In this document: one piece after another, positions 29,330 through 37,725 of the stretch
Numbering within the stretch: the first letter of the stretch is position 1
How the letters are laid out: the number at the start of each line of letters is the position of its first letter
Origin: Nocardia blacklockiae
Lineage (GTDB): Bacteria > Actinomycetota > Actinomycetes > Mycobacteriales > Mycobacteriaceae
Direction: 5' to 3'
NCBI RefSeq assembly: GCF_015477355.1
Contig: NZ_JADLRJ010000001.1
Span: forward strand, 62,001-126,000
Length of the DNA stretch: 64,000 bases
The notes under the pieces: model-generated
Databases searched by the model: none
Seen by the model: the letters and a program-made list of their open reading frames with translations, nothing else
Told to the model about the DNA's origin: nothing
Made by a program: the position numbers and the translations under genes

Positions 29330-30541
29330 ATGAGCACCCTCACCCTCGATCTCGCCGATCCCGAGTACCGCCTCAACCCCTGGCCGAAATACCGGAAGCT
29401 GCGCGAACGGCCGGTGCACTACCTGCCCGAGGCCACCTGGGACGGCCGCGACCTCTACGTCTACGCCCGCTACCCCGAGGTCAACGAGGCGCTGCGGAAC
29501 AAGGAGCTGTACTCCTCGCAGATCTACCGCGAGGGCATGCTCAACGTCCCCATGCTGGTCAACCGCGACGCCCCCGAGCACACCCGGCTGCGCCGGATGG
29601 CGAACAAGGCCTTCAGCGCCAGACTCGTTCGCACACTGGGGGATTGGGTGCAGGACATCGTCGACGACCTGATCGCCGACATCCTCACCCGCGACCGCGT
29701 GGAATTCGTGGAGGCCTTCACCACCGCGCTGCCGCTGCGCGTCGTCGGCGGCATGCTGGGCATCCCGCTGGACCGCAAAGCCGAACTGCGCCGCTGGTCG
29801 CAGGGCGTGATGGACGGGTTCGCCGTGGCCGCCGGCATGGACCCCGACCTCGCGCCCGGCTACTACGAGGACGTCCTGGAGTTCAGCAACTACATGGACG
29901 AACTCGCCCAGGACCGGATGGGCGCGCCGAACCAGGGCGACATCCTCGGCGAACTGGTCGCCCAGGAGGAGACCGGCGAGATGACCCGTGACGAACTGGT
30001 CACCATGGCGTGGTCGTTCATCGCGGCCGGCCACGAGACCACCATGAACCTGCTCGGCGGCGGCTTCAAGGCGGTGCTCGACGATCCCGCGCTCGGCGAC
30101 CGGCTCGCCGCGCAACCCGAGGACATCCGCGAATTCATCGAGGAGTTCCTGCGGCTCTACAGCCCCACCCAGTGGCTGCTGCGCCGCGCCGCCCGCGACC
30201 TGCGGGTCGGCGAGGTGGACATCCCCGAGGGCGGCCTGATCCACGTGGTGATCGGCTCGGCCAACCGCGACGAGAGCCATTTCCCCGACGCGGGCCGCCT
30301 GGACCTGGACCGGCCCAACAAGCGCGACCACCTGGCTTTCGGTGCGGGACCGCACTTCTGCCCCGGCTCGTCGCTGTCGCGGCTGCTGGCCGAGCACGCC
30401 TTCCGCTCGCTGTTCGCGGTCCGGCACCGCTTCGCGCTCGACCCGCAGGACCCGCCGCGACTGCGCACCCGGCAGGGCTCGTTCGGTTACGCCTACCTGC
30501 CCGTGGTCGTCGACCGGGAAGCAGCCGACGGCGGTGCGTAG
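29330..30541 (+). CDS. Cytochrome P450
   Basis: A 403-residue soluble bacterial P450. I-helix motif AAGHETT (residues about 226-232), K-helix EFLR (ExxR) near 267, and heme-binding loop FGAGPHFCPG with proximal Cys 344. It should hydroxylate or otherwise oxidise the polyketide lipid, using a ferredoxin and reductase from elsewhere, since none is encoded here. It starts directly after the PKS 2 stop (TAAATG) and overlaps the next start by eight bases, so it is translationally coupled to the pathway genes. Confidence 0.92.
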   Translation: MSTLTLDLADPEYRLNPWPKYRKLRERPVHYLPEATWDGRDLYVYARYPEVNEALRNKELYSSQIYREGMLNVPMLVNRDAPEHTRLRRMANKAFSARLVRTLGDWVQDIVDDLIADILTRDRVEFVEAFTTALPLRVVGGMLGIPLDRKAELRRWSQGVMDGFAVAAGMDPDLAPGYYEDVLEFSNYMDELAQDRMGAPNQGDILGELVAQEETGEMTRDELVTMAWSFIAAGHETTMNLLGGGFKAVLDDPALGDRLAAQPEDIREFIEEFLRLYSPTQWLLRRAARDLRVGEVDIPEGGLIHVVIGSANRDESHFPDAGRLDLDRPNKRDHLAFGAGPHFCPGSSLSRLLAEHAFRSLFAVRHRFALDPQDPPRLRTRQGSFGYAYLPVVVDREAADGGA

Positions 30542-32045
30542 GCGCACGGTCCTGGCGGGCGGGGCGCTGCTGGGCACGTCGCTCGCGCTCGGCGCGGGGC
30601 GGGCCGCCGCGGAGCCCGCTGAGCCCGCCGAGACGGTGATCATCGGCTCCGGCTACGCGGGCGCGGTGGCCGCGCTCCGGCTCGCCGAGGCCGGTCACCG
30701 CAGCGTGGTCCTCGAGCGCGGCCGCCGCTGGCGCATCACTCCCGGCGGAGACACCTTCGCGACCCCAGAGCGTCCCGACGGCCGCGCGGCCTGGCTACCG
30801 GATCCGCGCGGCGGGACCGTGCTGTCGACGGGTGTGCTGGAAGCCTTTCCGGCGCAGGGCATCATCGGGCTCGCCGGTGCGGGGGTCGGCGGCGGGTCGC
30901 TGGTCAACAACACGGTCCTGGTCGCGCCCGGCGAGGCCGGTTTCCGCCGCGCCCTGGGCGGAATCCTCGACTACCGGGAGATGACCGAGGTCTGGTACCC
31001 CCGCGCCCGGCGACTGCTCGGCCCCGCGCCCATCCCGCAGGACGTGTTCGACGCGGCGGCCTACTCCGACGCGCGGGACTTCGCCGACCTCGCCGCCCGC
31101 GCCGGTTACGACCCGGTCCGGCTCGACCTGGGCGTCGACTGGCCGACGGTGCGACGGGAGATCGCCGGTGCCGCAGTGCCTTCCGCGATCGCCGGACATT
31201 CGATGTGGGGTGTGAACAGCGGAGCCAAACGCAGCGTCGACCGCACCGTCCTGGCCGCCGCCGAGGCGACCGGACTGACCGAGGTGCGGCCGCTGAGCCC
31301 GGTCGACTCGATCCGCCTGGACGACAACGGATATCGCGTCGACTACACCGAGATCACCGAGACCGGCGCACCGGCCGCGCGGCGCACGCTCCGCGCCGAC
31401 CGGGTCGTGCTGGCCGCCGGATCCCTCGGCACCACCGGACTGCTCGTACGCGCCCGCGCCGAGGGATGGCTGCCCGGACTCACCGCCGAGGTCGGCCGCC
31501 GGTGGGGCACCGGCGGCGACCACCTGGTCGCCCTCGGCGGCTTCCCGGCGCGCTCGGCGGGCCAGGGCGGTCCCGCGCACGTGGGCATCGTGGACGAGAG
31601 CGGCGACGTGCCGGTGACGATGCTCGGCTTCCCGCTGGGCACGACACTCGGCGGCCAGGTGGCCGGAGGCGTTCTCGCCGTGTCGGATCCGCCCGCACTC
31701 GGTACGGTGCGATACGACGCCGGCGTCGTCGTCGAATGGCCCGCGCAGCACCCCGCCCTCACCCGGATCGCGGAGGCGGTGCGGGTCACCGCGGACCGGT
31801 TCGCCCGGGCCCGCGGTGGCGCGAGCCTGGCCGTCAGCGGGGCGCCGACCACCTCGCACAGCCTCGGGGGAGTGGTATTGGGTTCCGCGACAACCGATTC
31901 GGGCGAACTGCTCGGCTGCCCGAACCTGTTCGTCGTGGACTCGGCACTGCTGCCCGGGTCGTGCGGGGCGGTACCGCCCGCGTTGACGGTGACGGCGCTG
32001 GCCGACCGCTGTATCACCACTGTCATCGAACGTCTCGACCACTGA
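30534..32045 (+). CDS. Tat-exported GMC oxidoreductase, cholesterol-oxidase-like
   Basis: About 503 residues from GTG 30534 (overlapping the P450 stop). The open frame extends upstream inside the P450 gene, which I reject. Residues 1-26 form a twin-arginine-type signal (VRRRTVLAGG, hydrophobic stretch, AAA), so the enzyme is probably exported folded with FAD. The dinucleotide site reads VIIGSGYAGAVAALRLAEAG and GVGGGSLVNN follows. The C-terminal half matches the GMC cholesterol oxidase layout: the His loop is SHSLGG (His 442). The catalytic Asn of cholesterol oxidase (NPFVTITAL) is replaced by Pro 481 (PPALTVTAL). It probably oxidises a secondary alcohol of the polyketide outside the membrane, rather than sterols. 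The altered residue makes activity uncertain. Confidence 0.8.
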   Translation: MRRRTVLAGGALLGTSLALGAGRAAAEPAEPAETVIIGSGYAGAVAALRLAEAGHRSVVLERGRRWRITPGGDTFATPERPDGRAAWLPDPRGGTVLSTGVLEAFPAQGIIGLAGAGVGGGSLVNNTVLVAPGEAGFRRALGGILDYREMTEVWYPRARRLLGPAPIPQDVFDAAAYSDARDFADLAARAGYDPVRLDLGVDWPTVRREIAGAAVPSAIAGHSMWGVNSGAKRSVDRTVLAAAEATGLTEVRPLSPVDSIRLDDNGYRVDYTEITETGAPAARRTLRADRVVLAAGSLGTTGLLVRARAEGWLPGLTAEVGRRWGTGGDHLVALGGFPARSAGQGGPAHVGIVDESGDVPVTMLGFPLGTTLGGQVAGGVLAVSDPPALGTVRYDAGVVVEWPAQHPALTRIAEAVRVTADRFARARGGASLAVSGAPTTSHSLGGVVLGSATTDSGELLGCPNLFVVDSALLPGSCGAVPPALTVTALADRCITTVIERLDH

Positions 32046-32062
32046 AACAGGAAGGCGGGAAC

Positions 32063-32977
32063 ATGTCCGACACGATCCTCATCACCGGGGCTTCGTCGGG
32101 TCTCGGGTTGCTGGCGGCGCGCGAATTGGCGCGCCAGGGCCGCGATCTGGTGCTGGGCTGCCGCAACGAGGCCAAGGCCGCGCAGGCCGCCGACAGCATC
32201 CGCGCGGCCGCGCCGGACGCGCGGGTCGAGGTCGCGATCATGGACACCTCGTCGATCCGCTCGGTGCACGAGGCCGCGGCCCGCATCGCCGACTCGGCGG
32301 CCACCCCGCTGGCGGGCATCGTCTGCAACGCGGGCATCCAGATCGTGGACGGCGTGCAGAGCTCCGCCGACGGTTACGAGATGACCTTCGCCACCAACCA
32401 TCTCGGCCACTTCCACCTGGTCGAGCAGTTGCGCGGCGCGCTCACCCCGCAGGCCCGCATCATCGCCGTGGCCAGCGAGGTGCACCAGGGCCCCGCCAAG
32501 TCCTTCGGCTTCCCCGCGCCCCGCTGGGACGACCCGGCGCGGCTGGCCGACCCGGCGACGCAGCCGTCCGGGTCCGGCGGGCGCGGCGGCCGGATCCGTT
32601 ACGCCACTTCGAAACTGGCCAACATCTACTACATCTACGAACTCGCCCGCCGCCTCGCCGGCAGCGGCGTGACCGCCAACGCGTTCGACCCGGGCCTGAT
32701 GCCGGAGACCGGCCTGGCCCGCGACTACCCGTCCGTCGTGCGGCAGGGCTACCAGGTGCTGACGCCCTTGCTGACCAAACTGCCGGGCGCGGCCACGGCG
32801 GCGCGGTCGGCGGCGGACCTGGCCTGGCTGGCGACCTCCCCGGACGTGGCGGGAGTGAGCGGCAAGTACTACTCGGGGCGCCGGGAGCACGCCAGCTCGC
32901 GCGAGTCCTACGACACCGCTCGCGCCGCCGAGCTGTGGCAGGTGTCCGAGCAATTGGTCCGCAAGGCCCTCGGCTGA
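32063..32977 (+). CDS. Short-chain dehydrogenase/reductase
   Basis: A 304-residue SDR of the protochlorophyllide-reductase/retinol-dehydrogenase-like branch. NAD(P) motif GASSGLG (residues 8-14), CNAGI near 90 and catalytic YATSK near 182-186. RBS GGAAGG lies about ten bases before ATG 32063; the open frame upstream overlaps the GMC gene and is rejected. It lies 17 bases after the GMC oxidoreductase stop and 16 bases before the thioesterase, so it is inside the PKS operon. It could interconvert a keto and hydroxyl group or reduce the released aldehyde. Confidence 0.88.
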   Translation: MSDTILITGASSGLGLLAARELARQGRDLVLGCRNEAKAAQAADSIRAAAPDARVEVAIMDTSSIRSVHEAAARIADSAATPLAGIVCNAGIQIVDGVQSSADGYEMTFATNHLGHFHLVEQLRGALTPQARIIAVASEVHQGPAKSFGFPAPRWDDPARLADPATQPSGSGGRGGRIRYATSKLANIYYIYELARRLAGSGVTANAFDPGLMPETGLARDYPSVVRQGYQVLTPLLTKLPGAATAARSAADLAWLATSPDVAGVSGKYYSGRREHASSRESYDTARAAELWQVSEQLVRKALG

Positions 32978-32993
32978 GGCATCCGGAGAGCGA

Positions 32994-33788
32994 ATGAGAC
33001 CGCGCACCGCGGCGACGACCGACAGGTCGCGCTGGTACTGGCGATTCGACGCCGCCGCCCGGGCGCGGCGGCGGGTGGTGTGCTTCCCGCACGCCGGTGG
33101 CTCGGCGGGGTACTACCGCGCCTGGGCCCACCACGTCGCCGCGGACACCGAGCTGCTGCTCGTGCAGTACCCGGGGCGGCAGGAACGCTTCCGCGAGCCG
33201 TGCGCGGGCCCGGCCGACCTCGGCCGGGCCGTCGCGGCCGAGTTGCGGGCGCGCCCGCCGCTGCCGACGGTGCTGTTCGGGCACAGCATGGGCGCGTCGG
33301 TCGCCTTCGAGACCGCGTGGGAGTCGCAGCGCTGTGACCGCGCGGTGCGGCTGCTGATCGTGTCGGCCGCGCAGGCGCCGGCCCGGCGGCGCGCGTACGG
33401 CGTCGACGACCTCGACGACGCGCAGCTGCTGGCGCGACTGAGCGGGCTGCCCGCACACGACCGGCAGCTGCTCGAATCCTCGCCCGCCGGAAAGCTTTTC
33501 GTGTCGATCCTGCGCGCCGACCTGCGCGCGCTGGACGACTACCGGCCCGCCGAACCCCGGACCGTCGACGCCGGGATCGTCTGTTTCGCCGGTGCGGCGG
33601 ACCCGGATTTCGGGGTGGCGGACGCCGACGGCTGGCAGGCGCACACCACCGCGACGGTGCGCACCCGAGAGTTCCCGGGCGGCCATTTCTACCTGTCGGA
33701 GCAGACCGCCGCCGTCGTGGGCGCGGTCGAGAACAGTCTGCGCGAGTCGGCCGGGGCGCCGGACGGAGGAGGACATCGTGGCGAATAA
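32994..33788 (+). CDS. Type II thioesterase
   Basis: A 264-residue alpha/beta hydrolase typical of editing thioesterases of PKS/NRPS systems. N-terminal CFPHAGGSAGYYRAW, nucleophile elbow GHSMGAS (Ser near residue 102) and C-terminal GGHFYL with the catalytic His. In families of this type the enzyme clears misprimed acyl groups from carrier proteins. Since the assembly line already ends in a reductase, a proofreading role fits better than chain release. Its end overlaps the MMPL gene start by 11 bases. Confidence 0.9.
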   Translation: MRPRTAATTDRSRWYWRFDAAARARRRVVCFPHAGGSAGYYRAWAHHVAADTELLLVQYPGRQERFREPCAGPADLGRAVAAELRARPPLPTVLFGHSMGASVAFETAWESQRCDRAVRLLIVSAAQAPARRRAYGVDDLDDAQLLARLSGLPAHDRQLLESSPAGKLFVSILRADLRALDDYRPAEPRTVDAGIVCFAGAADPDFGVADADGWQAHTTATVRTREFPGGHFYLSEQTAAVVGAVENSLRESAGAPDGGGHRGE

Positions 33789-35961
33789 CGGTGCGGGCGA
33801 GAGGAAGTCGCGGGCTCGGACGGTGCTCGCGGTGACGTTCGCGGTGCTGCTCGCCGCGCTCGCCGTCGAATTCCTGGTGCCCGACGCGCGGCTGGCGGGC
33901 GGGGCGTCGGATCCGTCCGCGGATTCCGCGCGCGTCGCCCGCGAGATCGAACAGATCGCGCCGCAGGCGGATCCGAACCTGTTCGTGCTCGTGTCGTCGC
34001 CCGCGGGCATCACCGACGCCCGGGTCGCCGCGGCCGGGCGGGCGCTGACCGAGCGGCTCGGGCAGATCGACGGCGTCACCGGCGTCAACTCCGCGTGGTC
34101 GGTGCCCCTGGCCGCGCTGCGCTCGACCGACCAGAAGTCGGGGCTGGTGATCGCGCACATCGAGGGCGACGAGGGCGCCCAGGACCGCGTCCTCGCCGAC
34201 CTGCGCTCGCGCCTGCCCGCCGCCGACGCCGACATCGACGTGCGTCTCGGCGGCCCGGTCGCGGTGCGGGCCGAGGTGCAGTCGACGATCAAGAGCGACC
34301 TGCTGAAGGCCGAATTTATCGCTCTCCCTTTGATGTTCGTGGTGCTGCTGGTGGTGTTCGGCGGGCTCGCCGCGGCGCTGCTGCCGATCGCGGTGGGCGT
34401 GTTCTCCATCGTGTCCACCAACGCGCTGCTGAAGATCCTGAGCCAGGTCGCCGACGTGTCGGTGTTCTCGCAGAACCTCACCACCGCGGTGGGCCTGGGC
34501 CTGGCCGTCGACTACGCCCTGCTCATGGTGCGGCGCTTCCGCGAGGAATCGGCCGCGCACGGCGACGTCGCCGCCGCCACCCGGGCCACCGTCGCCTCCG
34601 CCGGGCGCACCGTACTGTTCTCCGCCGCGACGATCACCGCCGTGCTGGCGGTGCTGCTGATGTTCCCGATGTACTTCCTGCGCTCGTTCGCCTACGCCGG
34701 GATCATCGTCGTCGCCATCTCCACACTGGCGGTCCTGATCTGCCTGCCCGCGGCCTTCGACCTGCTCGGCGGCCGCCTCGCCGCGACCCGGACGGCGGCC
34801 CCGCGCCGCGAACGCGGGTACTGGGCGGCCTGGACCCGGCGGGTGCTGCGGCACCCGCGGCTGCTGACCGTCGGCACCACCGCGGTCCTGATCTGCCTCG
34901 CCCTGCCGTTCGGCTCGGTCGCCTACGGCACCGTCGACGACCGGCAGCTGCCGCCCGGCGCCGACATCCGGACCACGCACGACATGCTGCGCACCGACTT
35001 CGAGGCCGGCGCGCTGCCCATCGCCAACCTGGTCGTCCCCGCGCACGCCGATCCGGCCGACATCGCCGCGCTCGCACAGGAGGTGGCGCGGGTCGACGGC
35101 GTGGCCGCGGTGTCGCCGCCGCCGCTGCTCGCCGACCCCCGCACGGCCGTGCTGCCCACACCGGCCACGCTGCTGGTGACCGCGAAGAAGGGCGTCGAAC
35201 CGACCTCCACCCGCGGACAGGACCTGGTCGGGGAGGCGCAGCGCCTCGCCCGCGCCCACGATGTCCTGGTCGGCGGCGAGATCGCGACCCTGCTCGACAC
35301 CAAGGCGGCGATCGGGCGGATCGCGCCGCTCGCGGTCGCGCTGGTCGTGCTCGTCGCGCTGATCGCGGTCTTCCTGCTCACCGGCAGCGTCGTGCTGGCC
35401 GCGGTGTCCGTCCTCGTCAACGGCCTGAGCCTGACCGCGACGCTCGGCGCGATCGTCTGGATATTCCAGGACGGCCACCTGTCGGGCCTGCTGGGCTTCA
35501 CCCCGACCGGCGCCATCGACTCCACCCTGCCCATCCTCGTCATCTGCATCGCCTTCGGATTGTCCATGGACTACGGCGTTTTCGTGCTGGCGCGGCTGAC
35601 CGAGGAGCGCAACGCCGGTGTGCCGCACCAGGAGGCGATCGTCAACGCGATCCAGCGCACCGGCGGCATCATCACCTCCGCGGCGATCATCCTGACCATC
35701 GTGCTCGCCGCGATCGGCACCTCGCAGGTCGCGGCGACCAAGATGATCGGCATCGGCGTCGCCCTCGCGGCCCTGGTGGACGCCAGCATCGTCCGATTGG
35801 TGCTGGTCCCGGCGAGTCTCGCGACGCTGGGCTCCGCGACCTGGTGGTCGCCGCGCGCGCTGCGCCGGCTGGCCGACCGATTCTCCTTCGAAGAACGCGC
35901 GGCGGCGGACCCGCCCGCACCCGCACCCACCGCCGAGCCCGCGGGGGAACTCGGCCGCTGA
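33778..35961 (+). CDS. MMPL (MmpL-type) RND lipid transporter
   Basis: About 727 residues from GTG 33778 (VANNGAGERK, behind GGAGGA). Typical MMPL layout: one N-terminal helix, a periplasmic loop (about 35-175), a block of five helices, a second TM and loop, and a final five-helix block. The proton-relay segments VGLGLAVDYALL and IAFGLSMDYGVF are both present. It ends in a short Pro/Ala-rich cytoplasmic tail. MmpL proteins export polyketide and mycolate lipids in mycobacteria. Placement inside the PKS operon strongly suggests it exports the product or a precursor. It is shorter than the roughly 950-residue mycobacterial MmpL proteins and matches the smaller actinobacterial branch. Confidence 0.9.
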   Translation: MANNGAGERKSRARTVLAVTFAVLLAALAVEFLVPDARLAGGASDPSADSARVAREIEQIAPQADPNLFVLVSSPAGITDARVAAAGRALTERLGQIDGVTGVNSAWSVPLAALRSTDQKSGLVIAHIEGDEGAQDRVLADLRSRLPAADADIDVRLGGPVAVRAEVQSTIKSDLLKAEFIALPLMFVVLLVVFGGLAAALLPIAVGVFSIVSTNALLKILSQVADVSVFSQNLTTAVGLGLAVDYALLMVRRFREESAAHGDVAAATRATVASAGRTVLFSAATITAVLAVLLMFPMYFLRSFAYAGIIVVAISTLAVLICLPAAFDLLGGRLAATRTAAPRRERGYWAAWTRRVLRHPRLLTVGTTAVLICLALPFGSVAYGTVDDRQLPPGADIRTTHDMLRTDFEAGALPIANLVVPAHADPADIAALAQEVARVDGVAAVSPPPLLADPRTAVLPTPATLLVTAKKGVEPTSTRGQDLVGEAQRLARAHDVLVGGEIATLLDTKAAIGRIAPLAVALVVLVALIAVFLLTGSVVLAAVSVLVNGLSLTATLGAIVWIFQDGHLSGLLGFTPTGAIDSTLPILVICIAFGLSMDYGVFVLARLTEERNAGVPHQEAIVNAIQRTGGIITSAAIILTIVLAAIGTSQVAATKMIGIGVALAALVDASIVRLVLVPASLATLGSATWWSPRALRRLADRFSFEERAAADPPAPAPTAEPAGELGR

Positions 35962-35999
35962 CCGGAACACAGTGCAGTACAACGACAAAGGGGAACACC

Positions 36000-36509
36000 A
36001 TGGCCAAGACCTTCGCCGACGAGTACACCTTCCCCCAGCCGATCGCGCCGATCCACGCGGCGCTGTTCAGCCGGACCCACTGGGAGCAGCGGCTGGCCCG
36101 AGCCGGTGAGCAGCGCTCGGTCCTGACCGGATTCACCGCCGTGCCGGGCACGACGACGGTCGCCGCGTCCACCGAGATCGCCAGCGCCCTGCTGCCGCGC
36201 GGCGCCGCCCGCAGCGGCGACATCACCTTCGACTTCGAGGAGGAGTGGCACGACCTGGTCGGCGACACCGCGCTCGGGGCGATGCGCGCGACCATCACCC
36301 TGGCGCGCATGCGGCTGGACGCCACGTTCCGGTTGCGGGCGCGCGGTGCGCGGGAGACCGTCATGTCCTTCGAGGGCACGGTGAAATCGAAGCTGCCGGT
36401 CTTCGGCAAGGCGGTCGAGGACGGCGTGTGCGAGCAGATCATCGACGGCTTCACCCGCAACTGCGACTTCCTGAAGGAATGGGTCGGGCAGCACGCCGAA
36501 CAGGTGTGA
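36000..36509 (+). CDS. DUF2505 (SRPBCC-like) protein
   Basis: 169 residues starting at ATG 36000, 38 bases after the MMPL gene, with GGGGAAC upstream. The sequence fits the DUF2505 family of mycobacteria and Nocardia, related to START/SRPBCC ligand-binding folds: an opening strand (FADEYTFPQPIAPIHAAL), a central beta sheet and a long C-terminal helix (AVEDGVCEQIIDGFTRNCDFL). It has no catalytic signature. As last gene of the PKS operon it may bind or deliver the hydrophobic product to the transporter. That role is inference. Confidence 0.8.
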   Translation: MAKTFADEYTFPQPIAPIHAALFSRTHWEQRLARAGEQRSVLTGFTAVPGTTTVAASTEIASALLPRGAARSGDITFDFEEEWHDLVGDTALGAMRATITLARMRLDATFRLRARGARETVMSFEGTVKSKLPVFGKAVEDGVCEQIIDGFTRNCDFLKEWVGQHAEQV

Positions 36510-36651
36510 CCGGCGGGCCCGCGTTGTGGCATGTACCCGGCGCGGGTGCGCGTTCGTGACGACACCTCCCAGACGTGCGGGCGCGGCCTTGTCGGCCCGC
36601 GCGGACGGGACTTAGCCTCGGCACCAGTCGGTTCCGGCAGGGAGGCGTCGC

Positions 36652-37722
36652 ATGAAGGTCGGTAGGCGGTGCCGCACTCGGCGTCTCGCCGCGCTGCTCG
36701 CCGCGGTGTCGGTCTGCGCGACCGGGCCGGTGGCCGCCGAACCTGCGCCCGACGCGCCGCTGCCGTTGCGCGCGTCGGCCGCCGCCCGGCCCGCGGACGA
36801 CGGGTCCCGGCTGGTCGGTGTGACGCAGGGGCCGGGGCGGGTGCTGGACCTGACCGTCCACTCCGCGGCCATGAACCGCGACCTGGCCGTGGAAGTCCTT
36901 CCCGCCGTGGACGATTCGCGCCCCGCGCCGACCCTGTATCTGCTCAACGGCGTCGACGGCGGCACCGACACCGGCGACTGGCGCGACGGCAGCAACTGGC
37001 TGACCAAGACCGACGTCGCCGACTTCTTCGCCGACAAGCAGGTCACCGTGGTGATCCCGATCGGCGGCGCGGGCAGCTTCTTCGCCGACTGGCGCGCCGA
37101 CGATCCCGTGCACGGACGGCAGCGCTGGACCACGTTCCTGACCCGCGAACTGCCCGCGGTGATCGACTCGGCCTTCCTCGGCACGGGCGCCAACGCCATC
37201 GCGGGCCTGTCCATGGCGAGCATCTCGGTCTTCCAGCTGGCGATGGCCGCGCCGGGACTGTTCCGCGCGGTCGGCTCCTACAGCGGATGCGCGCGCACCA
37301 GCGACCCGATGGGGCAGGCCATGGTCGACGCCATCGTCACCGCCCGCCGGGGCAACACCCTCAACATGTGGGGGCCGCCGACCGACCCCGCCTGGGCCGC
37401 CAACGACCCGTACCTGCACGCCGACCGGCTTCGCGGCACCGCGCTCTACGTGGCCAGCGGCAACGGCCTGCCCGGCCCGCTGGACACCCTCGACGGGCCC
37501 GGGGTGAACGCGAATCCCGTGAAGCTCGTCGACCAGCTCGTGGTCGGCGGCCTGCTCGACGCGGTGGCGGGCCGGTGCACGCTGCAACTGCGGGACAGGT
37601 TGCGCGAGTTGGATATTCCCGCGACCTTCGACCTGCGGCCCAACGGCACCCACTCCTGGGGCTACTGGCAGCAGGATCTGCACAACTCCTGGCCGCTGCT
37701 GAGCGCGGCGCTGACGCCGTGA
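36652..37722 (+). CDS. Secreted esterase of the antigen 85 / mycolyltransferase family
   Basis: A 356-residue protein with a signal peptide (basic start VGRRCRTRR, core LAALLAAVSV, cleavage likely after VAA near residue 28). The alpha/beta hydrolase core has the nucleophile elbow GLSMASI (Ser near residue 187) and the catalytic His in GTHSWGYWQ near 339. The strand YLLNGVDGGTD corresponds to the region near the oxyanion hole in Ag85 proteins. Such enzymes transfer mycolic acids between trehalose and cell-wall acceptors. It lies 142 bases after the PKS operon in the same direction, so it may or may not be co-expressed. Together with other content it indicates a mycolate-containing host. Confidence 0.88.
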   Translation: MKVGRRCRTRRLAALLAAVSVCATGPVAAEPAPDAPLPLRASAAARPADDGSRLVGVTQGPGRVLDLTVHSAAMNRDLAVEVLPAVDDSRPAPTLYLLNGVDGGTDTGDWRDGSNWLTKTDVADFFADKQVTVVIPIGGAGSFFADWRADDPVHGRQRWTTFLTRELPAVIDSAFLGTGANAIAGLSMASISVFQLAMAAPGLFRAVGSYSGCARTSDPMGQAMVDAIVTARRGNTLNMWGPPTDPAWAANDPYLHADRLRGTALYVASGNGLPGPLDTLDGPGVNANPVKLVDQLVVGGLLDAVAGRCTLQLRDRLRELDIPATFDLRPNGTHSWGYWQQDLHNSWPLLSAALTP

Positions 37723-37725
37723 CCG

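Noticed and set aside
30342-30533. N-terminal extension of the GMC oxidoreductase
   Set aside because: It lies wholly inside the P450 coding sequence in another frame and would bury the Tat signal; GTG 30534 is better.
36518-36546. CCCGCG / CGCGGG as terminator after the PKS operon
   Set aside because: Only a 6-bp stem with a 17-base loop and no T run; too weak in 70+% GC DNA to claim.
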